DNA of 64,000 nucleotides from JBNNGK01 sp050268245. GTDB lineage: Bacteria > Pseudomonadota > Gammaproteobacteria > Enterobacterales > Enterobacteriaceae. The notes under the pieces were generated by a model, which had not been told where the DNA came from, searched no databases, and saw nothing but the letters and a program-made list of their open reading frames with translations. Of the stretch, positions 26,901 through 35,128 are shown one piece after another. A program made the translations under genes and the position numbers. Where the stretch lies: assembly GCF_050268245.1 (NCBI RefSeq), contig NZ_JBNNGK010000001.1, positions 124,001 to 188,000 of the forward strand. Direction: 5' to 3'. Each line of letters begins with the position of its first letter. Position 1 is the first letter of the stretch.

Positions 26901-27063
26901 TGGGTGTTTCACACTTTTCATTAAAGACGACAATACTTTTGTTATTCCCTTTTCGATAAAACTGCTGCTCCGGAATACTAAATATCGACTTAGTGCGTTG
27001 ATACTCTTCAAAAATCCGTGTTAAGAGCTCGCCGAAAGGGATGGGACGCATGATGTCTCCCAT
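23956..27063 (-). CDS. ygfK: YgfK, large Fe-S flavoprotein oxidoreductase
   Basis: A 1035-residue protein colinear with E. coli YgfK (1032), annotated there as a putative selenate reductase subunit. The N-terminal part resembles dihydroorotate/dihydropyrimidine dehydrogenases (GPAAGPHTQLAQN; NMSVGYDL). A glutamate-synthase-type FAD/NAD region follows with a Rossmann motif GAGPAGLSAG near residue 556. Two 4Fe-4S ferredoxin clusters lie at about residues 900-950 (CNYVCSKCVDVCP and CNECGNCAQFCP). This architecture suggests reductive chemistry on a purine-derived ring. GAGGAG lies seven bases before the ATG, and a sigma-54 promoter candidate lies 91-106 bases upstream. Confidence 0.93.
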   Translation of the reverse strand: MGDIMRPIPFGELLTRIFEEYQRTKSIFSIPEQQFYRKGNNKSIVVFNEKCETPIGPAAGPHTQLAQNIITAWLTGGRFIELKTVQILDRLELEKPCIDAEDECFNTEWSTEFTLKKAYDEYLKAWFCLYLLEEIFSPRAPGEPKSFIFNMSVGYDLKGIQQPPMQSFIDDLMDSSCHPKFAEYCEALRQWVTDENILHTYHLEARKAQLLALVDRIPAQLVHGLTLSTMHGCPPNEIEAICRYMLEQKGLHTFVKLNPTLLGFTRVREILDRCGFDYVELNPESFEHDLQLDQAKAMLQRLMDLAAQKQLTFGVKLTNTLGTVNGKGRLPGDEMYMSGRALFPLSINVALVLSQAFAGRLPISYSGGASQANIRQIFETGIRPITMATDLLKPGGYLRQTQCVKELDQSDAWEMQQIDVGKLAVLAQQALSMPYSQKEWKSADEIDAGGPLPLTDCYVAPCVNACAIKQDIPEYIRLLGEQRYADALAVIYQRNALPAITGHICDHLCQYNCTRLDYDSALNIRELKKVALEKGWDEYQQRWHKPAGSGEKHPVAVIGAGPAGLSAGYFLARAGHPVTLFEREKNAGGVVKNIIPQFRIPAELIQHDIDFVADHGVKFEYGCDPALTVEQLQEQGFKYVCVGIGADKNSGIRLAGDNRNLYKSFDFLRRFNQGDALSLGREVAVIGAGNTAMDCARAALRVPGVRNVTVIYRRSLKEMPAYREEYLEAVEDNVQFRFLTNPERFDADCTLTVRVMTLGEPDGKGRRQPVPTDEQVTLHIDSLITAIGEQPDCGVLAAIGVPLGADGWPQVDRNTGETARENVFLIGDVQSGPSSIVAAIGDARRATEAILQRERKASGNGATYRSQVVTADIYARKGAIHIEPVDKQQRTAFVVSEAERCLECNYVCSKCVDVCPNRANISIPVPGFHDRSQTLHIDAYCNECGNCAQFCPWQGKPYKDKVTIFSLPQDFENSTNPGFLIQGNRLRVRQQNTVYQLMLDDHGGINSAPQELEDMCRIINQVITHHHYLLGAVEE

Positions 27064-27153
27064 AAATATCTCCTCGCTGTAGCTTGTTTTATGGTTACGC
27101 CCTTAAAAAAGAAAGCGTGTAACCCTGCTTATTCTTGTTGCTAACTAAACTTG

Positions 27154-27169
27154 AGCAACTTTCAGGCCA
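27154..27169 (-). promoter_or_regulatory. Sigma-54 promoter candidate for ygfK-ssnA-permease
   Basis: Read on the minus strand: TGGCCTG, AAAG, TTGCT. Against the consensus TGGCACG-N4-TTGCW only two positions differ, and the invariant GG and GC are correctly spaced. It lies 91 bases upstream of the ygfK ATG. Confidence 0.75.
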
Positions 27170-27335
27170 ACTTATAAATAATGCTGTCCGTCACGCTATT
27201 TTCGTGAAGCACTTCCGATTATTTACCCATGCAAAGCATGATTACTTAAACAAAAAAATGATTAATAAATATCACCATCAATAAATACGAGTAGAGTAAC
27301 GCACTCTTTTCCTCTAGCATCTCAAATTAAGATAA

Positions 27336-27370
27336 TTATTCTCACATTGATAAACATTGATGAGAAATAA
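27336..27370. promoter_or_regulatory. Inverted repeat between two divergent sigma-54 promoters
   Basis: TTATTCTCA (27336-27344) faces TGAGAAATAA (27361-27370). The flanks are AT-rich and contain ACATTGAT twice. The position between two outward -24/-12 promoters fits an activator (YgeV) binding site, but this is inference. The rest of the 27064-27482 gap holds no gene. Confidence 0.35.
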
Positions 27371-27424
27371 CACGCGCGCTCGCATGAAAAGTGCTATTAA
27401 AACGCATTACAACGTTATCTGCTA

Positions 27425-27440
27425 AGGCATAAATATTGCA
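27425..27440 (+). promoter_or_regulatory. Sigma-54 promoter candidate for the XdhC-family gene
   Basis: AGGCATA, AATA, TTGCA. The GG and GC dinucleotides have the required spacing and the -12 element is perfect. The expected start of transcription would be about 30 bases before the ATG at 27483. Confidence 0.7.
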
Positions 27441-27482
27441 TGATTGAACTAGCACACCGATACAATTAAAGAGGAGAGCGGA

Positions 27483-28307
27483 ATGAACGTCTTTTCCACT
27501 GCGGCACGGTTAGAAAAACAAAATGATCCGTTTGCGATGGTACAAATTATCGAAAGTCGCGGCTCTACCCCGCGTCACTCTGGCCAAATGTTAGTACTCA
27601 ATAACGGCAGTATTATTGGCACCATTGGTGGCGGCATGATAGAGCGGAAGGTGATTGCAGCCTCGCTGGAGGCCATTGAGCAACAACAAGCCAGAATATT
27701 TCATGGCCGTATGGCACGTGAAGGCCACGATGCTATCGGTTCTGATTGCGGCGGAGCTATGACGGTATTCATCAGCGTACACGGTTTGCATCCACGACTC
27801 ATTTTACTCGGTGGAGGGCATGTTAATCAGGCGATTGCTCATGCCGCCGCACCGCTAGATTTCTCAATCAGCATAGCGGATGTCTACGCCCCAAACCTGG
27901 GGTCTGACCTCTTCCCTGACGGTTGCGAACGCCTTCATGCCGACAGCTACCACCAAGCCATTAAACTGTTACAACCCAACGAAAACAGCTATGTGGTGAT
28001 TGCCACCAACAGCCAAGATAAGGAGGCGTTAGATGCATTGGTTACCATACCGGTAAAATATCTCGGCCTATTAGCCAGCCGGCGGAAGGTGCAAACATTT
28101 TTACGGCACTTACAACAATCCGGCATAGACGAAGAGCAGTGGCGGCGGCTACACGCACCGATTGGGTTAGATATTGGTGCAGAAACGCCCGCTGAGATTG
28201 CCATTAGCGTATTGGCGGAGATTTTACAGATAAAAAATAATACCGAAGGCAACGCACTGAATCAGGTTAATTCATTCACACCCTCAGCTATCTCAGCCAT
28301 TGCTTAA
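27483..28307 (+). CDS. XdhC/CoxI-family molybdenum-hydroxylase accessory protein
   Basis: A 274-residue protein with the two-part XdhC architecture. The N-terminal block GSTPRHSGQMLV...GTIGGGMIE is the family signature, with GSDCGGAMTVF after it. The C-terminal Rossmann-like domain begins LILLGGGHVNQA and contains the YLGLLASRRK motif. XdhC proteins bind molybdenum cofactor, help sulfurate it, and deliver it to xanthine dehydrogenase-type enzymes. E. coli has the longer YqeB in this neighbourhood; this is the shorter classic form. It diverges from ygfK and has a GAGGAGAG ribosome site. Confidence 0.88.
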   Translation: MNVFSTAARLEKQNDPFAMVQIIESRGSTPRHSGQMLVLNNGSIIGTIGGGMIERKVIAASLEAIEQQQARIFHGRMAREGHDAIGSDCGGAMTVFISVHGLHPRLILLGGGHVNQAIAHAAAPLDFSISIADVYAPNLGSDLFPDGCERLHADSYHQAIKLLQPNENSYVVIATNSQDKEALDALVTIPVKYLGLLASRRKVQTFLRHLQQSGIDEEQWRRLHAPIGLDIGAETPAEIAISVLAEILQIKNNTEGNALNQVNSFTPSAISAIA

Positions 28308-28366
28308 TCCCCATCATCAGAATCAGGGCGCAATTAAGCTGTGCGCCCGTCCGGACTTTACTTACT

Positions 28367-29302
28367 TTATAAAGCAATAAGGGTTCCGGTCTTACCTTCA
28401 ATCCCCTCTTTAGCCTTATCAAGTAATGTTATCAGCGACTTACGCCCCGGTTTGGAGGCGGCAAATGCTAAGGCTGCCTCAACTTTTGGTAACATTGAAC
28501 CTGCTGCAAACTGATGTTGTTCTATCAACCGCCTGACGTCATCCACGTTCAAACGATCAAGCCATTGTTGTTGCGGTTTACCAAAGTTGATCGCCACCTT
28601 TTCTACCGCAGTTAAAATGATCAGCAGATCGGCATCAATTTGTTCCGCCAATCGAGCACTCGCCCAGTCTTTATCAATCACCGCACCGGCCCCCTTCAGA
28701 TGATGGCCGTGCTCTATCACTGGGATCCCGCCACCACCACAGGTAATCACCACCTGCCCCGCGTCCAGTAACGCCTTCACCGTATCTTTTTCCACAATCG
28801 AGACAGGCTTAGGTGAAGCAACCACCCGACGATAGCCACGGCCGGCATCCTCAATCAGATTGAAGCCTTTCTGCCGCAACAGTTTTGCGTCTTCAGCGCT
28901 GAAAAATGAACCTATCGGTTTCGTCGGGTTGGCAAACGCCGGATCGGCTTCATCAACGGTGACTTGGGTTATCAACGTCGCCACTGGCTTATGTAAACCA
29001 CGCGCCAGCAATTCCTCCCGCAAAGCATTTTGTAGATCATAACCGATATATCCTTGGCTCAACGCGACGCATACCGACATCGGTAACATTGGCGTATGCG
29101 CATCACTTTTTGCTGCAATTTCAAAAGCCTGATTGATCATTCCTACCTGTGGGCCATTACCGTGCGTCACAACGACTTCATGTCCTTGTTCAATCAATTC
29201 AGCCACGGCTTTAGCCGTCGTTTTCACTGCGGTCATCTGTTCAGGTAATCCCTCCCCTAACGCATTACCACCTAACGCTAAAACAATTCTTTGCTTGGCC
29301 AT
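28367..29302 (-). CDS. yqeA: Carbamate kinase-like protein YqeA
   Basis: A 311-residue amino acid kinase-family protein colinear with E. coli YqeA and related to carbamate kinase ArcC. Family blocks: IVLALGGNALG, VVTHGNGPQVG, KPIGSFF, GYRRVVASPKP and DKDWASARLA. Carbamate kinases form ATP from carbamoyl phosphate and ADP. Beside the carbamoyltransferase YgeW this suggests the step that conserves energy from purine breakdown. ATG 29302 has AAGGA six bases upstream; ATG 29308 would sit directly on that site. It follows hyuA with a near-zero gap. Confidence 0.92.
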   Translation of the reverse strand: MAKQRIVLALGGNALGEGLPEQMTAVKTTAKAVAELIEQGHEVVVTHGNGPQVGMINQAFEIAAKSDAHTPMLPMSVCVALSQGYIGYDLQNALREELLARGLHKPVATLITQVTVDEADPAFANPTKPIGSFFSAEDAKLLRQKGFNLIEDAGRGYRRVVASPKPVSIVEKDTVKALLDAGQVVITCGGGGIPVIEHGHHLKGAGAVIDKDWASARLAEQIDADLLIILTAVEKVAINFGKPQQQWLDRLNVDDVRRLIEQHQFAAGSMLPKVEAALAFAASKPGRKSLITLLDKAKEGIEGKTGTLIAL

Positions 29303-29304
29303 GT

Positions 29305-30696
29305 TCATTCCTTTTCTTGATAATTAAATGGCTGACGAGCGATAAAGCGCCCCTGCCCTGCCCGTCCGGTAAACTTGCCCTCGCGCGCGACCACATTACC
29401 GCGTGATAGTGTCATAACCGGAGCACCCTGGCAGACCATTCCCTCATAAGGCGAATAGTCGGCATTATCGTGTAAATATTGATGCTGGATGGTGACAACC
29501 CGATTGGGATCGAAGAGAACTAGGTCAGCATCAGCACCCGGTAATAGGCTACCTTTACGTGGCCATAGGCCGAACAACTGTGCAGGACGAGTACTGGTGA
29601 GTTGAACAAAACGCGAAGCAGAAATTCGCCCCCGCATGACGCCTTCAGAAAATAACAGCTGTAGACGATTTTCAACGCCAGGTAAGCCATTGGGGCAATG
29701 AGAAAAGTTATTAGCGCCCATTGCGATGCGTTGTTTATAGGGAAAGCTGCAATGATCGGTAGCCACGGTATCAATGGAACCGTCGGCGATCCCTACCCAT
29801 AACCGATCGAGCTCCGATCGCCCACGCAGCGGTGGGCTGAGAATATATTTCAAACCATCCTCTTGCAGATAACGCTGCTCATCCAACAACAAATATTGCG
29901 GGCATGTTTCAACCCAAACCGGATGACCAGCGCGTTTGGCTAAACGTACATATTCCAACCCCAACCCATTAGAAAGATGCACAATATACAGCGGCACATT
30001 ACCTGCCAACTGCGCCAAATTGATCATTCGGCCTATCGCTTCAGCCTCACATTCCAGTGGTCGGCTACGGGCATGGTATATCGGTGCCGTCTTACCCGCG
30101 GCCAGCAGTTCCGACTTACGCAAAGCTATCGCTGCGTCATTCTCAGGATGAACCGTCGCCAACGCGCCGACCTGTTGTAGCCGTTGTAACGCAAGCAGCA
30201 CCTGATCATCCGGCAGTTTATATTGATATGTCAGATACAACTTGAAACTACTGATGCCTTCTTCATGCACCATACTGTGCATTTCTTGCAGGATGTCTTG
30301 ATTAACATGTTGGATCACCCCGTGAAAGCTGTAATCAATAGCTGCCATATCACGGGCATAGCCATGGTAAACCGCCAACTGGTGATGCAACGAACAACCC
30401 GCGGGTCCAAATCCCATATGATCAATGATGCTCGTTGTGCCGCCGCATGCGGCGGCGCGCGTGCCGGTAAAAAAATCATCACAACTACAAGCCTTACCAA
30501 CATCAATATTAAAATGGGTATGCACGTCTACACCGCCCGGCATCACATACAACCCTTTAGCCTCAATGATTTCCGTATCTGCCGCCACTGATAGCTGCGA
30601 ACCAACCCGAACTATTTTTCCATTTTCAATCAACAGATCCTGGCGATACTCTCCCTGGGCATCCACCAGCACGCCACCTTTAATAAGTTGCCCCAT
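29305..30696 (-). CDS. hyuA: HyuA, D-hydantoinase/dihydropyrimidinase-family hydrolase
   Basis: A 463-residue cyclic amidohydrolase colinear with E. coli HyuA (461). The metal site motif GGVDVHTHFN is present, with VHPEND, YIVHLSN and VATDHCSF further on. Where the carbamylated lysine is expected, SSFKLYLTYQYK follows the family. Such enzymes open hydantoin- or dihydropyrimidine-type rings to N-carbamoyl products, which fits a late ring-opening step. AAGGAG favours the second of two adjacent ATGs (30696 over 30699). It belongs to the ygeW-ygeX-ygeY-hyuA-yqeA series. Confidence 0.92.
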   Translation of the reverse strand: MGQLIKGGVLVDAQGEYRQDLLIENGKIVRVGSQLSVAADTEIIEAKGLYVMPGGVDVHTHFNIDVGKACSCDDFFTGTRAAACGGTTSIIDHMGFGPAGCSLHHQLAVYHGYARDMAAIDYSFHGVIQHVNQDILQEMHSMVHEEGISSFKLYLTYQYKLPDDQVLLALQRLQQVGALATVHPENDAAIALRKSELLAAGKTAPIYHARSRPLECEAEAIGRMINLAQLAGNVPLYIVHLSNGLGLEYVRLAKRAGHPVWVETCPQYLLLDEQRYLQEDGLKYILSPPLRGRSELDRLWVGIADGSIDTVATDHCSFPYKQRIAMGANNFSHCPNGLPGVENRLQLLFSEGVMRGRISASRFVQLTSTRPAQLFGLWPRKGSLLPGADADLVLFDPNRVVTIQHQYLHDNADYSPYEGMVCQGAPVMTLSRGNVVAREGKFTGRAGQGRFIARQPFNYQEKE

Positions 30697-30942
30697 CATC
30701 GCTCCTTAGAAACCGCCGGACGCATCGCCGGCGGTAGGCCAAATTGATACTCCAAGTCATTGGCGTTACATCAAAACGTAAAGAAGCGACCAGCCGATCA
30801 TCGATAAATTGGAACGACCCGGTTCCCCAATGGAAACCAAAGGCTCATTACGCCGATAAGCCCATCTTGAACACGCGTTTCGGATGGGCAGACACAATTT
30901 ATGTCGATGCAGCGTCAACCATGAAATGAAGAGTAGATTCAG
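30697..30942 (-). other. ygeY-hyuA spacer with GC-rich hairpin at 30712-30735
   Basis: This 246-base spacer breaks an otherwise tight operon. ACCGCCGG (30712-30719) pairs with CCGGCGGT (30728-30735) just before the hyuA ribosome site. TTGATACTCCAAGTCATTGGCG at 30744-30765 resembles the start of the truncated element at 9337. A 61-codon frame (TTG start, 30744-30929, plus strand) resembles nothing I know. The spacer is probably an inserted or decayed repeat. Confidence 0.45.
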
Positions 30943-32160
30943 CTATTGCCCTAACTGTTGCAGATAGACCAGTGGAATAGCGGCATACATTGCTGCACAG
31001 GTAACGAGGTGCTCTTTCCACGTTTTTTCGTTCGGCGCATGCGCCTCTGGTTCTTTACCTGGGCCAAAACCGATGACCGGTATCCCGTGACGCCCCATAA
31101 TAGAAACGCCGTTGGTGGAGAAGGTCCACTTATCAACGACCGGCGGTTTGTTAAACAGGTTTTCATATGCCTGGCTTAACGTTTTCACGGTGATATGATC
31201 TTGTTCCACTTTCCAGGTGGGGAAATAACATTCGGTGGGGTAAACCAACCCGGTATAAGCAGGCCGATCGTAGCTATACATCGACACCTCAGCCTTGGCT
31301 GCTTGCACCGCAGGCAACGCGCGAATCTCTTCCAGCGCCCCTTCCCAAGTTTCCCCCCATGTCAGACGACGGTCGATTGATACCGCACAGCTGTCCGCTA
31401 CCGCGCAGCGACTCGGTGAGGTAAAGAAAATCTCCGATACCGTTAACGTCCCTTTCCCCAGAAACTCATCATTACCAAGACGGGTAGCGAGTTGTTGAAG
31501 CTCACCCAAAATAGGCCCCATTTTGAAGATGGCGTTATCACCACGCTCGGGTGCAGAGCCATGGCAGCTTACGCCTTGGACATCGATACGAATCTCCATG
31601 CGGCCACGGTGTCCACGATAGATCTGACAGTCTGTAGGTTCGGTACTGACAACAAATTCTGGCCTGATGTTGGATTGTTCAATGATGTACTGCCAACACA
31701 GGCCGTCACAATCTTCTTCCTGCACCGTGCCTGTCACCAGCAGCGTATACTGATCTTCCAACCCCAAATCTTTGATGATCTTACCGGCATAGACCATCGA
31801 CGCCATGCCGCCTTCCTGATCCGACGCACCACGTCCACCAATAATGTCGTCATCTTCCATGCCTTGGTAAGGATCAAAATTCCAGTTTTTAAGGTTGCCA
31901 ACGCCAACCGTATCAATATGTGCATCCATGCCGATCAGATGCGGGCCATGACCGATATAGCCTAAGATATTGCCCATGGGATCGATTTCCACTTTATCAA
32001 AACCCACTTTGAGCATTTCTTCTTTTATCCGCAGAACCACGCGCTTCTCATCACAGCTTTCGCTTGGAATCGCAATCATGTCGCGTAAAAACGCGGTCAT
32101 ATCAGCTTTATACTGCTGAGCTTTCTCTAAAATCATTGCAAAAGGCACATGCTTGGCCAT
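30943..32160 (-). CDS. ygeY: YgeY, M20-family metallohydrolase
   Basis: A 405-residue M20/M28-type zinc hydrolase colinear with E. coli YgeY (403). Metal-site blocks are GMDAHIDTVG, GRGASDQEGG and TVQEEDCDG. The family cleaves amide bonds in peptides, N-acyl or N-carbamoyl amino acids. In this cluster the natural suggestion is an N-carbamoyl (ureido) amino acid from purine opening; substrate identity is inference. GGAGAG lies upstream of the ATG. Confidence 0.92.
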   Translation of the reverse strand: MAKHVPFAMILEKAQQYKADMTAFLRDMIAIPSESCDEKRVVLRIKEEMLKVGFDKVEIDPMGNILGYIGHGPHLIGMDAHIDTVGVGNLKNWNFDPYQGMEDDDIIGGRGASDQEGGMASMVYAGKIIKDLGLEDQYTLLVTGTVQEEDCDGLCWQYIIEQSNIRPEFVVSTEPTDCQIYRGHRGRMEIRIDVQGVSCHGSAPERGDNAIFKMGPILGELQQLATRLGNDEFLGKGTLTVSEIFFTSPSRCAVADSCAVSIDRRLTWGETWEGALEEIRALPAVQAAKAEVSMYSYDRPAYTGLVYPTECYFPTWKVEQDHITVKTLSQAYENLFNKPPVVDKWTFSTNGVSIMGRHGIPVIGFGPGKEPEAHAPNEKTWKEHLVTCAAMYAAIPLVYLQQLGQ

Positions 32161-32204
32161 TTTTACTCTCCTGTAACGGGTTTAATTTCCTAAAAACTTA
32201 GCGC

Positions 32205-33404
32205 TCACTGTGCCGCTGGGTATTTACCGCCCCACACCACATCACGATAGTGTGCAACGTCGGTATCCCCTTCGGTGCTGAGCAACAACACCACGGAATC
32301 GCTATCAAGTTTCAGTTGCTGACGCAGCTGTTGCCGCCTTGGGTGATAATGCACTGCGGCCAGCACCCCCAGCCCCACCGCCCCGGACTCGCCGGAAATG
32401 ATGCGAGGATCGTCGCCGAGCGGATTACCCAACACCCGCATGCCCAGCGCGGAAACGGCATCCTCGCAAGAGATAAATTGATGCACGCAATGACGCAGCA
32501 GCGGCCATCCCAACGGGTTAGGTTCACCACAGGCCAGGCCTGCCATGATGGTCGCCATACTGCCGCCGACGTTGACCATTTCCCCTTTTACGCCCGAACG
32601 GTACAAACAATCGGCTAGATCAGGTTCGACTAAAATAGAGTGCAGCTGCTGAGCGCCATAACAATCCACTAGATAGCCCAACACACCTGCCGCCATCGCC
32701 CCTACGCCACATTGCAGTAGCACATGCGTGGGTGCCGGCAAATCTGCCTGTTGAATTTGCTCGACAACCTCATCCGCCAGCGTTGAATAACCCTGCATGA
32801 TCCACGTAGGTATTTGGGTGTACCCCTCCCACGCGGTGTCTTGCACGATAACCCAGCCATTCTCAGTGGCGTTTTTCATCGTTAAACGCACGGTGTCGTC
32901 ATAATTCATCTCCGTCACGATGCATTCCGCGCCCAAAGCACGTATATGCTCAACGCGCTCGCAAGCCGACCCTTTCGGCATGTATACAACGGCATTTTGC
33001 CCAAGTTGTTGGGCTGCCCATGCCACGCCCCGCCCATGGTTACCATCCGTGGTGGTGGCAAACGTCATGGGCTGTTTAATGGCCTTCTTCAACGTGGTGA
33101 ATGAACTGGAGGAAAGATCTAATTGATATTGTTGGCACAGCAGACGTGCAATGGCGTAAGCGCCACCTAGCATTTTGAAAGCGTTGAGCCCAAAGCGTTT
33201 GGACTCATCTTTGACCAAAATTTTGCGTACGCCAAATTGGTTCGCTAAGGCATCTAACTCACACAATGGCGTCGGTTGGTATCCTGTTAACTGACAATGA
33301 AACGCGCGGGCTTTTTTAGCTTCCGCGCACGAAAACACAGTTGAGCCTTCGCCGGTAAAAAAGCGATTCTCAGCAATATCCATTTTTAATGCGTATTCAG
33401 ACAT
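32205..33404 (-). CDS. ygeX: 2,3-diaminopropionate ammonia-lyase
   Basis: A 399-residue fold-type II PLP enzyme that converts 2,3-diaminopropionate to pyruvate and two ammonia. The PLP lysine is K77 in FGLNAFKMLGG, the same position as in E. coli YgeX. The phosphate-binding glycine region appears as QCGVGAMAAGV and the substrate loop as TTTDGNHGRG. In the reported anaerobic purine pathway this is the terminal step yielding pyruvate. It lies between ygeW and ygeY on the same strand. Confidence 0.94.
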   Translation of the reverse strand: MSEYALKMDIAENRFFTGEGSTVFSCAEAKKARAFHCQLTGYQPTPLCELDALANQFGVRKILVKDESKRFGLNAFKMLGGAYAIARLLCQQYQLDLSSSSFTTLKKAIKQPMTFATTTDGNHGRGVAWAAQQLGQNAVVYMPKGSACERVEHIRALGAECIVTEMNYDDTVRLTMKNATENGWVIVQDTAWEGYTQIPTWIMQGYSTLADEVVEQIQQADLPAPTHVLLQCGVGAMAAGVLGYLVDCYGAQQLHSILVEPDLADCLYRSGVKGEMVNVGGSMATIMAGLACGEPNPLGWPLLRHCVHQFISCEDAVSALGMRVLGNPLGDDPRIISGESGAVGLGVLAAVHYHPRRQQLRQQLKLDSDSVVLLLSTEGDTDVAHYRDVVWGGKYPAAQ

Positions 33405-33498
33405 ATCGACCTCACAGGGAGGAAAGGTGACCGATTGATGGCGGTCACCAGAAAGGAACGAGCGGTTCTAGTCGATCCGCGATCACCTGCCATGTAAA

Positions 33499-34686
33499 CT
33501 ATTTGACGCGTTTCTGTCCTTCTTTTAGCAACTGCGCCAAAATTGCACCGGGTTGAGCATATTTACGCGCCAGAATCATCGCGGCGATGATGTAGGGCTT
33601 CCAACTCGCTTCCTTATAAGTGGCAATGCGGTATTTCTCGAATACCGTTTCAGTAACCTCACCTTCCTGACAGGACACGCCTGAAATATCTGCTGGCAAG
33701 CAGTGCATATACAGCGCCTCACCGCCTTTGGTGAGAGCCATCATCTCTTCAGTACAGTGCCAATCCTTATGTTTAGCGTTTTGCGCCAGGCAATGTTGCT
33801 CCAGCGAGCGTAAACCGTCATGGTCATTTTGGCGCAGCAGCTCGGTGCGCTGCTCCATGACTTGATACGGTGCCCACGATTTCGGATAAACGATATCGGC
33901 GTCTTTAAATGCTGCAGCCATTGAATCAACCTGCCGGAAACTGCCGCCGGATGCCTCCGCATTACGCCGCGCCACCTCCACGACGTCCGGGATCAAGTCG
34001 TAACCTTGCGGGTGTGCCAGCGTGACGTCCATGCCGAAACGTGTCATCAGGCCGATAATGCCCTGCGGCACCGAAAGTGGCTTGCCGTAGCTTGGAGAAT
34101 AGGCCCACGTCATGGCGATCTTTTTACCTTTGAGGTTTTCCAGACTGCCAAAGTGCTCCTGTAGCCATGCCAAATCAGCCATCGCCTGTGTTGGGTGATC
34201 GATATCACACTGCAAATTGATCAACGCTGGCCGATGGGGTAACACCCCCTGCTGCACGCCATCATCCAGCGCGGCACCGACTTCACGCATATAAGCATTA
34301 CCTGCGCCGAGGAACATATCGTCACGAATACCGATAGCATCAGCACAGAATGAGATCATATTGGCGGTTTCACGCACGGTTTCACCATGTGCGATCTGCG
34401 ACTTGCCCTCATCCAAATCCTGTTGCGCTAATCCGAGCAAATTAAGAGCCGATGCATATGAAAAACGAGTACGCGTTGAGTTATCACGGAAAACGGAAAT
34501 GCCTAACCCACTGTTGAACACCTTGGTCGCTATGTTTTCTGCCCGTAGCGTTTTCAACGCCTCTGCAATGGACAACACCTGCTCCAACTCCTGCGTGCTT
34601 TGTTCCCACGTGAGTAAGAAGTCTTTACTGTGCAATTCAGATTTCAATCCATTGATTCGCTTAATCAGCTCATTTACCGTATTCAT
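33499..34686 (-). CDS. ygeW: YgeW, aspartate/ornithine carbamoyltransferase homologue
   Basis: A 395-residue protein colinear with E. coli YgeW (396). The carbamoyl phosphate-binding STRT motif is at residues 70-73 counted from ATG 34686. The later block LYMHCLPADISG resembles the HCLP motif of OTCases. In a catabolic cluster with a carbamate kinase it may run in reverse, releasing carbamoyl phosphate from a ureido compound. The start is ATG 34686 rather than the in-frame TTG at 34695, because MNTVNELIK matches E. coli. A sigma-54 promoter candidate lies 66-81 bases upstream. Confidence 0.92.
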   Translation of the reverse strand: MNTVNELIKRINGLKSELHSKDFLLTWEQSTQELEQVLSIAEALKTLRAENIATKVFNSGLGISVFRDNSTRTRFSYASALNLLGLAQQDLDEGKSQIAHGETVRETANMISFCADAIGIRDDMFLGAGNAYMREVGAALDDGVQQGVLPHRPALINLQCDIDHPTQAMADLAWLQEHFGSLENLKGKKIAMTWAYSPSYGKPLSVPQGIIGLMTRFGMDVTLAHPQGYDLIPDVVEVARRNAEASGGSFRQVDSMAAAFKDADIVYPKSWAPYQVMEQRTELLRQNDHDGLRSLEQHCLAQNAKHKDWHCTEEMMALTKGGEALYMHCLPADISGVSCQEGEVTETVFEKYRIATYKEASWKPYIIAAMILARKYAQPGAILAQLLKEGQKRVK

Positions 34687-34751
34687 TTTTCCCAATCCTC
34701 AAGAAGTGTTATTTCTTCCGGCATTTTTTACCGGCTGATACTTATTGAGGA

Positions 34752-34767
34752 TTCAATATTTATGCCA
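34752..34767 (-). promoter_or_regulatory. Sigma-54 promoter candidate for ygeW-ygeX-ygeY-hyuA-yqeA
   Basis: On the minus strand: TGGCATA, AATA, TTGAA. The -24 element is good; the -12 has A instead of C in TTGC, so it is the weakest of the five. It lies 66 bases upstream of the ygeW ATG, next to the activator gene ygeV. Confidence 0.5.
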
Positions 34768-35128
34768 TAAGTAGCTGCTTATCGTGCTCTGGAGAAAAAA
34801 AGATGAATTTATGCGACCAGCACCGCAAATTTATCGAATAGAGAAGATGAATCTCGTCATAAATTTAGCAAGTCATGATTAAATAGCTTTCTCTATAAAA
34901 TTTATAAAAAGTGATTACGTTAATTTCTTGTTAAATACCCATATTACTAAACCAAATTGATACAATATTTGCGGAAAATTATCACAATGAGAAATTCGCA
35001 TGATATTTACAGTCGTCCATGCCGAAATGCTATCAATAAAATTAAATATTTCCGTTATCTCAACATCTATTTATTCCCGTTTAGGAATACTCTCCTGATA
35101 TCCCATTCTGCTGTGGAAGGTTGCCAGT
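34768..35128. promoter_or_regulatory. AT-rich ygeW/ygeV divergent region
   Basis: This region is strongly AT-rich and non-coding. ATAGAGAA (34838-34845) and TTCTCTAT (34889-34896) form an inverted repeat; AAATTTAT and ATAAATTT form another pair around 34828-34866. They could hold activator sites and the ygeV promoter; no precise assignment is possible. The ygeV ribosome site GGAAGG is at 35115-35120. Confidence 0.35.

Noticed and set aside
30744..30929. 61-codon plus-strand frame in the ygeY-hyuA spacer
   Set aside because: It starts with TTG inside a repeat-like scrap, has no ribosome site and no recognisable family.
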